Positions 16,343 to 23,659 of a DNA stretch of 42,363 nt are shown one piece after another. Position 1 is the first letter of the stretch; the number at the start of each line of letters is the position of its first letter. This DNA comes from Acidobacteriota bacterium (lineage in GTDB: Bacteria; Acidobacteriota; UBA6911; JACOSC01): positions 1 through 42,363 of the forward strand of contig JACOSC010000182.1 in NCBI GenBank assembly GCA_016179055.1, given 5' to 3'. The notes under the pieces are model-generated. The model saw only the letters and a program-made list of their open reading frames with translations, did not search any database and was not told where the DNA came from. The position numbers were made by a program, and so were the translations under genes.

Positions 16343-17962
16343 ATGTCTGACGAAACGATAGACGTTTGTGTCATCGGTTCTGGATTTGGCGGTTCAGTAG
16401 CCGCTTTTAATTTAAGCCAGGCCGGCCGTCGAGTGCTCGTCTTGGAGAAGGGCTACCGCTGGGGTTACTCGGGGGATGCGAAGAGATTCCAACAAAGCCA
16501 ATGCCTGTCCTATCTCACACAACTCTTTGATGTCCACATGGGCTATGGCTTTCTCAGTGATCGGGCGGCCGTTGTTCTTACCGGCAAGGGCGTAGGCGGC
16601 GGCTCTCTGGTTTATAGCTCGGTGTGTTTCCGGCCGCCGGCTGAGGTATTTGAAACGCGCGACGACGGACGGCGGATTTGGCCCGAGCCGATCAGCAATG
16701 ACGAACTGGACAAGGGCTATGCTTACGTCCGAGAGAGACTGAACGTGACCTCTTTGCTGTGGCAAAGCGAGGACCCCGCTGACCATTGGAAGCTGGTGCC
16801 AAAAAAAGATTGGGTATTTGCTCGATGTGTTTATAACTTCCTGAAGCAGGAAAATGCGCCGGAACCGGAGACGAGCTGCAACCCAGTCGACGTGGCCCTA
16901 CAACAGTGTGTGAATTCCGGTTGGTGCACCACCGGCTGCGTGTTTGCCCGCAAACAATCTCTAATGATGAATTACGTCCCCGCCGCCGAACAGTTGGGGG
17001 CTGAATTTCGCACAGAATGCTCCGTGGAAAAGATTGAGACAAGGCGCGGCGGTGGTTATAAGATTGTCTACAAACGCAGTGGAGAAATCCGCACGAGAAC
17101 GGTCGTGGCGGAACTTGTCGTCCTATCAGCAGGCGCTATCGGCACTCCAGAAATCTTGCTGCGTTCAAAAGGGAGGCTTACGGGCCAACTTCGCCTTAGC
17201 GATCACGTTGGAAAACACCTGTCGATGGGAGGAGACAACATCCTTTTCGGGATCGTCTCCGAGCAAGCCCTTCCCGATCCCGCTCGATTGCCGCCGGGCG
17301 CCGCCGCCGAACTGGAGACTTATAAAGGCAAGATCATCGGAACCACATGCGATTACTTCTGGCGACACCCCGAGCTACACTCGCCTCCGGATGACACAGA
17401 CCCGCCCAAGTTCATCTACCAACCCATAATGGCGCTTCCCATCGGGCCCGCCGCTTTATTGGGCGTGCCAGGGGAGACTCGTGAACGTAGTCTTTACGGC
17501 GTCAACCACAAGCAGGTTATGAAGCAATATGGCTCCCGGATGATCAGTGTGGGCGTCATGGGTATTGACGGCGATGACGGCTCCGTAGAACTCGTGGCCG
17601 GCATACCCACCGTTCGGTGGCGAGCCGGTCTCAAGACCACGCGTATGCACGAAGCTGCTAAAAGAATGTTTCATTCTGTCCTCGAGTCATTCCCCGGCGG
17701 AAAGGCCTTAAAGTCCTGGGACGAATTACGCGAGGATCAGTTTACCTTGCACCCGTCGGGTAGTTGCCGCATGGGCGAAGACGCGCGTTACGGTGTGGTC
17801 AACGCGGATGGCCAAGTCTTCCATAACGAGGGCGGCCTATATGAAGGACTTTATGTCATGGACGTGAGTGTCCTTTCGTCGCCGCCGGGAGGCAACACGT
17901 CCTATGTCACGGCGGCCATCGCCGAACGAGCAAGCCGAAAACTGGCCGGACTGCCGTACTAA
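16343..17962 (+). CDS. GMC-family FAD oxidoreductase
   Basis: 539 residues. It is an FAD alcohol/sugar oxidoreductase of the glucose-methanol-choline family, with cholesterol-oxidase-like features. GSGFGG (12-17) is the FAD dinucleotide fold, GKGVGGGSLVYSS (81-93) the second FAD contact, and VVLSAGAIGTPEILLRS the GMC signature 2. Catalytic H470 is in HPSGSCRMG, with N518 in GGNTSY as the usual partner. A Cys-rich stretch (C179, C189, C195, C199) may bind metal or form disulfides. No signal peptide is present, so it is probably co-exported with the Tat protein encoded 248 bp upstream. AGGTGAG precedes the ATG. The substrate is unknown: gluconate, sugar alcohol or sterol-like are all possible. 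Confidence 0.85.
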   Translation: MSDETIDVCVIGSGFGGSVAAFNLSQAGRRVLVLEKGYRWGYSGDAKRFQQSQCLSYLTQLFDVHMGYGFLSDRAAVVLTGKGVGGGSLVYSSVCFRPPAEVFETRDDGRRIWPEPISNDELDKGYAYVRERLNVTSLLWQSEDPADHWKLVPKKDWVFARCVYNFLKQENAPEPETSCNPVDVALQQCVNSGWCTTGCVFARKQSLMMNYVPAAEQLGAEFRTECSVEKIETRRGGGYKIVYKRSGEIRTRTVVAELVVLSAGAIGTPEILLRSKGRLTGQLRLSDHVGKHLSMGGDNILFGIVSEQALPDPARLPPGAAAELETYKGKIIGTTCDYFWRHPELHSPPDDTDPPKFIYQPIMALPIGPAALLGVPGETRERSLYGVNHKQVMKQYGSRMISVGVMGIDGDDGSVELVAGIPTVRWRAGLKTTRMHEAAKRMFHSVLESFPGGKALKSWDELREDQFTLHPSGSCRMGEDARYGVVNADGQVFHNEGGLYEGLYVMDVSVLSSPPGGNTSYVTAAIAERASRKLAGLPY

Positions 17963-17982
17963 ACACATCGTTTCATAAATTG

Positions 17983-18057
17983 ATTGTAACTATTCAGGCA
18001 GGCTTCTTAGCCCCGTAGGGGAGACCTGTTTATAGTAACCGGTATTCCAAAACAGTT
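17983..18057. repeat. Small GTAACTATTCA-bounded hairpin element
   Basis: The left end GTAACTATTCA (about 17985) and the right AACAGTTA (about 18050) are inverted relatives of the common end motif. A CCCCGTAGGGG hairpin lies inside. It is 20 bp after the GMC stop codon and may act as a terminator. Confidence 0.4.
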
Positions 18058-18113
18058 AAGCTCCGTAAGAGTCCCCCAGCTTGCGAAGACGGCACGCAGA
18101 TTCCAAGAAGAAA

Positions 18114-18409
18114 CGTAACTGTTCAAGGAGTCCGCTGAGGAGCCTATCGACAAAAGGTGACCCTACGGCATCCTGTCCCTGAAGGGGACGCGGTTAATAG
18201 CCGGAGGTGGCGCTTCGCCACCTCCGGACCGTAACCCCGCGCGGGCCGACCCTGAAAGGTCGCAGTCGTTTATTCACACCGAACCTTACGTGGACCCTTT
18301 CAGGGTCCGGTCGGGGGTGATGCCATTCCGTGGGTGGCGCGGGGCGCCACCCACGGCTATTAACAAGGTCCCTTTCAGGGACCGGCCGGTGACCGCCCTG
18401 AACAGTTAC
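18114..18409. repeat. Mirrored multi-hairpin element with GTAACTGTTCA / TGAACAGTTAC ends
   Basis: It lies between the convergent GMC and FG-GAP genes. Left arm: a GTCCC/GGGAC hairpin (18175-18189), the linker GTTAATAG, then a 27-nt hairpin with GGAGGTGGCG and CGCCACCTCC arms (18201-18227). Right arm, mirrored: GGTCCCTTTCAGGGACC (18367-18383), the same linker inverted (CTATTAAC), and a 29-nt GTGGGTGGCG hairpin (18328-18356). Two more stems sit in the middle (18247-18262 and 18292-18308). The rest of the gap to 18640 holds further short stems (18412-18430, 18447-18461, 18529-18541, 18579-18591, 18592-18609) and no gene. Confidence 0.65.
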
Positions 18410-18643
18410 GAAGAAACTAAGGAAGTTTCTAAGGAGTCCCCCAGCTTGTCGTAAAACGACACACCGAATAACGAGGAGACTTGGGAAGACATGTGCAGGC
18501 TTTGATAATAAAGGCTCTGTACATGCCGCTCCGATGGAGCTTGAGACCTATTCAATCGCTTCAGGCTATAAACATGCTGCCCCTACGGGGCTGAGAAGAC
18601 CCTTCTCAGTGAACGAAGGCAGAGTCCGTAAGCTGGGAAGGTA

Positions 18644-20848
18644 CTATTTATTAGGGGTACTATTTATAAGAATAGAGACGGTGCTGGAGTCCTCATTAAC
18701 AATCGCCAGATCCGGCTTACCATCAGAATTGATATCGGTGGTAATGATGGTGGTCGCCCCGTGTCCCGTTCCAAAATCAACCGGAGCCAAAAAAGTACCA
18801 TCCCCTAGACCAAGCAAGATGGACACATCGTTGGCGTCCTCATTGCTGACCGCCAAGTCGATTATGCCATCTCCATTGAAATCGGCTGCTGTCAGCGCTT
18901 CCGGACGTACGCCGACGCGGCAGCGCGGCGCTATTCGGAAATTGCCTGTTCCATCGCCCAACAAGATCGACACATCATCGGAGCCGGCGTTGGCTACGGC
19001 CAGATCCAGCTTGCCGTCGCCGTTAAAATCACCGGTGGTTATGGCATGAGGGCTGAGGCCGACCGCGATAGTGATGGCCGGTTGGAAGCTGCCGTCGCCG
19101 TTGCCCAATAAAATGGAAATGTTATGCGAGACCCAATTAGCGGTTGCGATATCCAGTTTACCATCGCCATTGAAGTCACCTATGGTTACGGCATGTGGGG
19201 CATCACCTACGCCGAAACTACTGCCCACGTCAAAGGTCCCATCGCCACGCCCCAGCAACATCAAAACATCGTTGGTTCCCCAATTCACAATAGCAAGGTC
19301 CGCTTGACCGTCCCCATTAAAGTCACCGGTCGCCATGGAATGTGGTTCCAGCATGTACTCCATCATATCTCTCCGCTCGAACGCGCCGGACTCCGTGCTG
19401 AGCAGGAGGGTCAGGCTATGCGAGCCGGTATTAACCACGGCCATATCCAACTTACCATCATTATTAAAGTCGGCGGCCACCAGGGCACTCGGCAGTACTC
19501 CAACGTCGAGGTACTGCGCCGGCTGGAAACTGCCATCCGAGTTGCCATACAACACGGAAACGCTATTGGCGCCAATGCTCGTTACTGCCAGGTCCAATCG
19601 ACCGTCACCATTGAGGTCTTCGGCGATGATGGAATTAGATGTACAGAAAGCAACCCGCCCGACCTTTAGATTAAGGGCTTGCTGGAATTCTGCGTGACCG
19701 AGACCGAGTAGCACTGAAATATTATTAGAGAAAGCATTGGCAGTGGCCAGATCCAGATGGCCGTCGCCGTTAAAGTCGCCGGTAACTACACTGCTGGGTC
19801 CACTTCCTAGATCAAATTCTTTGGCTTTTTGAAAACTGCCATCGCCATTGCCGAGCAGTATCGATGCCTCATCCTCTTGGCCGACCGTGGCCACGTCCAT
19901 CTTTCCATCCCCGTCAAAATCCGCCGCAATCACCGACAAAGGATAGTCGCCTACGGGGAAATGCTGTTCGGGATTGAATCGGCCATGACCATCGGCGATA
20001 AGTATCGACACGCTGTCGCCGCGCCAATTCGCCACGGCTAAATCCATGCGGTTGTCCCCATTGAAGTCTCCGGCAGCGATGGATCTCGGTTCCCGGCCCA
20101 CGGCCAAGTCCATTGAATTTTGAAATGTTCCATCACCGTTGCCGTACAAGACAGAAACGGTATTGGAACCGGAATTAGCCACGGCCAGTCCAAGCCGCCC
20201 ATCCCCCGCAAAATCGACGGCAATAACTGCGCGCGGTGAAGTCCCCACCGCGAGAGTTTGTGTGTTTTGAAAGGTACCGTCTCCAGTACCCATTAAGACG
20301 GAAATCGTGTTGGATCCGGAATTGGCTACCGCCAAATCGAGAATGCCATCGCGATTAAAATCGGCAGCGGTCACCGAGCGCGGGGCGGTTCCCACGGCGA
20401 AGGCCACGGCCTTTTGGAAACTACCATCCCCATTGCCGAGCACCAGGGAGACCGTATTCGATCCGGCATTGGCCGCAACAATATCTATGAAATTATCCCC
20501 ATTGAAATCGCCGAGAGTAAGGGCACACGGATTGATATCGACACTGATGCGCCGAGCTTCTTGGAAGGTCCCATCGCCGCGCCCAAGTAATATTGAGACG
20601 CTGTTAGAGCCCTCGTTGGCGACGGCCAAGTCAGGTACACCATCACGATTAAAATCGCCAAGGACCACGGATCGCGGGCGGTTGCCCACGGAAAAATCTC
20701 GCCGCGTAATAAAAGAAACATACGTTTCCGCGGGATTGTCCATCGCCGCTTGAGCGGTACACCATAAATCAGCCGTCAGCAGCACTGCGCAAAGCAGGGT
20801 GATCAGTAATGACAATACACGCCTTGAAATAATAGTGCATCGAAACAT
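18644..20848 (-). CDS. Secreted FG-GAP/VCBS repeat protein with 14 repeats
   Basis: 734 residues. The signal peptide is at about 1-35 (SRRVLSLLITLLCAVLLTA core, AQA-A cleavage). The rest is 14 tandem repeats of 46-48 residues built on DFNGDGKLDLAVAN...VSILLGNGDGSF...VGxxPxxV. The DxNxDGxxD loops bind calcium, as in integrin-type and VCBS beta-propellers. Fourteen repeats would make two seven-bladed propellers or one large one. Repeat 9 is degraded around its FG-GAP end, and the last lacks the terminal half. No enzyme domain or anchor is present. It probably acts as an extracellular or outer-surface binding protein. It lies 176 bp downstream of the lysyl-oxidase-like gene on the same strand and may share its promoter. 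Confidence 0.9.
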   Translation of the reverse strand: MFRCTIISRRVLSLLITLLCAVLLTADLWCTAQAAMDNPAETYVSFITRRDFSVGNRPRSVVLGDFNRDGVPDLAVANEGSNSVSILLGRGDGTFQEARRISVDINPCALTLGDFNGDNFIDIVAANAGSNTVSLVLGNGDGSFQKAVAFAVGTAPRSVTAADFNRDGILDLAVANSGSNTISVLMGTGDGTFQNTQTLAVGTSPRAVIAVDFAGDGRLGLAVANSGSNTVSVLYGNGDGTFQNSMDLAVGREPRSIAAGDFNGDNRMDLAVANWRGDSVSILIADGHGRFNPEQHFPVGDYPLSVIAADFDGDGKMDVATVGQEDEASILLGNGDGSFQKAKEFDLGSGPSSVVTGDFNGDGHLDLATANAFSNNISVLLGLGHAEFQQALNLKVGRVAFCTSNSIIAEDLNGDGRLDLAVTSIGANSVSVLYGNSDGSFQPAQYLDVGVLPSALVAADFNNDGKLDMAVVNTGSHSLTLLLSTESGAFERRDMMEYMLEPHSMATGDFNGDGQADLAIVNWGTNDVLMLLGRGDGTFDVGSSFGVGDAPHAVTIGDFNGDGKLDIATANWVSHNISILLGNGDGSFQPAITIAVGLSPHAITTGDFNGDGKLDLAVANAGSDDVSILLGDGTGNFRIAPRCRVGVRPEALTAADFNGDGIIDLAVSNEDANDVSILLGLGDGTFLAPVDFGTGHGATTIITTDINSDGKPDLAIVNEDSSTVSILINSTPNK

Positions 20849-20911
20849 AATTCCTCCCTGGTCGATTCAGTCAATGATTGCCTTACGTGCGGGTTGGCCT
20901 GAAACATGAAG

Positions 20912-21010
20912 TGCCAGAGTTCAGAGTCGGCCTGTAACGCGTATCGAACCCCCCGAAAGATGCGCGCAAGCCTGCAACCCCCTACCCAATTCGATCTCTG
21001 AACTCTGGCA
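20912..21010. repeat. 15-bp perfect inverted repeat between the lysyl-oxidase-like and FG-GAP genes
   Basis: TGCCAGAGTTCAGAG (20912-20926) recurs as its exact complement CTCTGAACTCTGGCA (20996-21010), 69 nt apart, within the 176-bp gap. It could be a processing or attenuation structure, or a small mobile remnant. Confidence 0.5.
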
Positions 21011-21024
21011 ACCTCTGAAAGCAA

Positions 21025-21690
21025 TTAACAGGGGTTATCATAACTACGAATGGTTTCCTCAACCGTAACGGCGCTGCCATCCCACGTCAATATGACATCG
21101 ATGTCATTGTTATCGGGGTTGGCATCCACGGACTCCGGCGGGAGACCGTCCGCTTGCAGTTGCTGATAGGGATCCAATTTACCGTTTAGCCAAAATCGGC
21201 CCGTGTAATCGCCGAGGAAAACCCATTGTCCTTGTAAGGTTGGGAAATAATCGTCTGCCCAGCCGCGGCTAATCCCTTGATTGGCATCGCAGGTAAACAC
21301 CCGACCATGCTCCTGTATACAAGCGGCTGCGGTATACATATCGATGGTGCAAATGATCGGCTTGTCTCTTTGATCAATCTGTACCCACTCGCCATCCTGT
21401 TCGACGGACAGAGTATATTGATAGATGACAGTAAATGACCAGGTCCCATCCGGATTCCGGGGACGTTTGTAATCCACGGCCCCAATATTGGCGGTCAAGT
21501 TACCGTACTCCAGCGTCGGGCCGCCTAGCCGTTGCGTGACTCTGAAGCGGTCCATGTTCCACGGTACCAAGTCCGGGCTCTCGCCTTGCGCGAAGACCAT
21601 ACTTGGAGTAGTCATAAACTCAGTCAAACAAATCGCCGTCAGAAACAACACAAAAAAAAGCCACGGTTTCGCAGTTCTCATGCTTTGCAC
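21025..21690 (-). CDS. Secreted lysyl-oxidase-like protein lacking the copper-histidine motif
   Basis: 221 residues. A GTG start at 21690 is chosen because GGGAGG lies 6 nt upstream. The signal peptide is at about 1-34 (cleavage near VFA-Q). The mature start SPDLVPWNMDRFRVTQR and the C-terminal block NQGISRGWADDYFPTLQGQW (138-157), followed by an acidic PESVDANPDNND segment, resemble the lysyl oxidase domain as I remember it from bacterial and animal members ('GIS-x-GW-x-D-x-Y...GQW...PES-x-x-x-NN'). The His-rich copper site that should lie between these blocks is absent; only one His (H128) is there. It is probably a non-catalytic relative. Four Cys may form disulfides. A CRP-type site lies about 290 bp upstream. 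Confidence 0.55.
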   Translation of the reverse strand: MQSMRTAKPWLFFVLFLTAICLTEFMTTPSMVFAQGESPDLVPWNMDRFRVTQRLGGPTLEYGNLTANIGAVDYKRPRNPDGTWSFTVIYQYTLSVEQDGEWVQIDQRDKPIICTIDMYTAAACIQEHGRVFTCDANQGISRGWADDYFPTLQGQWVFLGDYTGRFWLNGKLDPYQQLQADGLPPESVDANPDNNDIDVILTWDGSAVTVEETIRSYDNPC

Positions 21691-21975
21691 TTTTGCCTCC
21701 CTTTCAAATTGTATTGTAATTTCAAATCACTCCGACAAGAGACTTGACTCCCAAACCGTCAAGGGAACTTCGATGCTGATCTTGTGATATCCCGACCGAA
21801 AGCATGTACCCGAGAAGTATCTGCCCTAATCGCCTAGACAGGTCGGCTTGTTACTATCCTTGACATCTTTTAGTTAGGCGTCACTCTTCCCTATGCCGCA
21901 TCATCTGGAATTCTTCCGTATTTCGGATCCAGACCTAAACTGGACATACTCTAACAGCTATCCTTTTCTAATGTC

Positions 21976-21991
21976 TGTGATATAAATCACA
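21976..21991. promoter_or_regulatory. Second CRP/FNR-family operator TGTGA-N6-TCACA
   Basis: TGTGATATAAATCACA has perfect half-sites. On the minus strand a TAGAGT box (21953-21948) sits at a class II distance and would drive the lysyl-oxidase-like gene through a 250-nt leader. On the plus strand TATAAG (22011-22016) is also possible, but no gene follows there. Confidence 0.5.
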
Positions 21992-22036
21992 AATAGGTTT
22001 AACCAGTTCTTATAAGTGTTCACACGTGGTACCGAA

Positions 22037-22258
22037 ACAGAACCGCCTGCGGCAGCGGGCGGGTACGATGGTCCGGCCCTAGCCGGTTGTTACCGCAACC
22101 GGTTCCTGGAGTTTGGACATTTTATGTGGTCCCACTGGGCGGGAGAGTCAGATTGTCTTCGAAGCAGGCGAAAGAATAATGCCTGGGATGGAGCGTAGCG
22201 GATCCCCATGATGTGAGAACATGACCTGATGACCCGCCCGCAAAGCGGGCGACAGCGT
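22037..22258. repeat. Composite repeat block in the gap 21691-22356
   Basis: From left to right it holds a 28-bp variant starting ACAGAACCGCCTGCGG (22037-22064), an AGCCGGTTGT/GCAACCGGTT hairpin (22081-22104) and the 19-bp repeat CCTGGAGTTTGGACATTTT (22105-22123, identical at 42275-42293). It ends with a structured stretch of about 100 nt (22159-22258) that aligns with the reverse complement of 29490-29571. No gene is supported in this gap. Confidence 0.6.
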
Positions 22259-22356
22259 CATACGGGGGAAGATCAATTTCTAGGCCATCGTCGTTTTCTT
22301 CCATACATATTCATCATGGCGCGAATAGAATATAACGCCCGACTGGGATGAGGCGC

Positions 22357-23220
22357 TTACTTGGAGTCATTGCTCATGCATGCCAATAGGGCCCGGCGGG
22401 CGAGGACGGGCGCGACTGTCTTTCGATAGTCGGCGCCGGCGTGGGTGTCGGAGAAGGGTTGCAGATGCTCTACGGCTTTTTCGAGGACGGAGTCGATGAC
22501 GGCAGTGTTCAAAGATCGACCTTCCAAAAGCGCTTCCATCAGTGTCAATCGAATGGGTACCGGCTCGGCGGCGCCGATGGCTAGGCGCGCCGTCTGACAA
22601 ACGCCATCAGATAGGGCAAGCAGCGCGGCGACATTGATTAAGGCCGGGCTCGAGGGAATTTGACTTAACTTGCAGAAGGTCGCCCGCGTATCAGCCGCAT
22701 GCCGCGGTACGCGTATTTCGGTCACAATGCCCAGCGGTAGCCGGCGATCCGTCCCCGCCATGAAATATTGGGCGAGCGGCAGTACGGTTCCCTGATCCGT
22801 GTCGGTCGCCACGTGAAGCACGGCGTCAAGCGCCAACAGCGCCGTAGCTAAGCAAGAATATGGTGAAAGCGTAACCAAATCGCCCCCCAGGGAGGCGACG
22901 TTGCGCAGCATCTTCGAGACTGTGGTCGCCTGTGCGGCCTGCGCAATGATGTGATAGGGAGATTGGCGCAAGGAGTGGGCTTCCACCAACGTCTGCAACG
23001 TTGTCATGGCCCCAATAACCAAACCGTGATCGGTCAGCCGTATATAGTTAAGTCGCAAGCGACTGATATCGACAACTTCCTGCACGTCTCGTCTCTGGGA
23101 GGCGACCAGACGCGTGCCGCCTGCGATCGGCACGATCACACGGCCTTGGGCGTTCTTGAGTAGGGCTAAGGCCTGCGCCAAAGTTTTCGGTCGGTGATAA
23201 CGCTCCAGGTTAAGCAGCAT
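22357..23220 (-). CDS. FAD-binding subunit of a molybdenum hydroxylase (xanthine dehydrogenase / CO dehydrogenase medium-subunit family)
   Basis: 287 residues from the ATG at 23220, supported by AGAGGT 7 nt upstream; a longer frame to 23418 is translated repeat DNA. The FAD_binding_5 domain is at about 1-170 with PIAGGTRLVASQRR (about 30-43) and NVASLGGDL (about 117-125) as FAD contacts. A CO_deh_flav_C domain follows to the end. It passes electrons between the [2Fe-2S] subunit and NAD+ or quinone in a purine- or aldehyde-oxidising enzyme. The Mo-cofactor large subunit and the Fe-S small subunit are not in this window. Linkage to 8-oxoguanine deaminase suggests purine catabolism. GGT in place of the usual GGTD/GGTN is a small deviation. 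Confidence 0.8.
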   Translation of the reverse strand: MLLNLERYHRPKTLAQALALLKNAQGRVIVPIAGGTRLVASQRRDVQEVVDISRLRLNYIRLTDHGLVIGAMTTLQTLVEAHSLRQSPYHIIAQAAQATTVSKMLRNVASLGGDLVTLSPYSCLATALLALDAVLHVATDTDQGTVLPLAQYFMAGTDRRLPLGIVTEIRVPRHAADTRATFCKLSQIPSSPALINVAALLALSDGVCQTARLAIGAAEPVPIRLTLMEALLEGRSLNTAVIDSVLEKAVEHLQPFSDTHAGADYRKTVAPVLARRALLACMSNDSK

Positions 23221-23232
23221 GCCGGGACCTCT

Positions 23233-23650
23233 TATGAAAATACCTGGGAGCGCCCCGACTACCGTCGGGGCGAATCTCGTCGCAGACCGCGTCCACTCTT
23301 GCCGGCAAGGCTGCCGGAGCTTCCAGGTTGCCATTTTCATACGTCGTGGTGCGCGCCCAAAGGGCGCATGACGGACTCCCTTGAAAATACCTGGGAGCGC
23401 CGGCATCTCTGCCGGCAAATCCCGTAGCGAATTGCGTCCACCCTTGCCCCGACGGTAGTCGGGGCGCTCCCAGGCGTATCGTTGCTATTTTCATTCGTCG
23501 GGGTGCCCCACCCAGGGCATGAATAACTCCCTTGAAAATAACTCCGGGCTCAACAGAACCGGGAGCGGTAGCGACCGGGTGTGCCGCGGCCTACACGTCT
23601 CGGCCACCCGCCCGCTTCCGCAGGCGGTTCTGTTTTCATACGTCGCGGCG
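23233..23650. repeat. Three tandem ~150-bp units with interchangeable hairpin cassettes
   Basis: Each unit starts with TTGAAAATACC-like sequence (23233, 23380, 23532) and ends with ATTTTCATACGTCG-like sequence (23334, 23488, 23633). Unit 1 carries a CCCCGAC/GTCGGGG hairpin on the left and CCGGCA/TGCCGG on the right. Unit 2 carries the same two cassettes in swapped positions. Unit 3 carries instead the 28-bp ACAGAACCGGGAGCGG... repeat (23553-23580) and an inverted variant (23606-23633). The block fills the 439-bp gap between two genes on the minus strand; nothing else is seen there. Confidence 0.7.
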
Positions 23651-23659
23651 CTCCCTCGC

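Noticed and set aside
18534-20753. Long frames on the plus strand over the FG-GAP gene
   Set aside because: They are antisense shadows of the repetitive DxNxDG codons.
20803-21024. 73-codon minus-strand frame between the two secreted-protein genes
   Set aside because: It overlaps the start of the FG-GAP gene and has no coding signature; the 15-bp inverted repeat accounts for most of the region.
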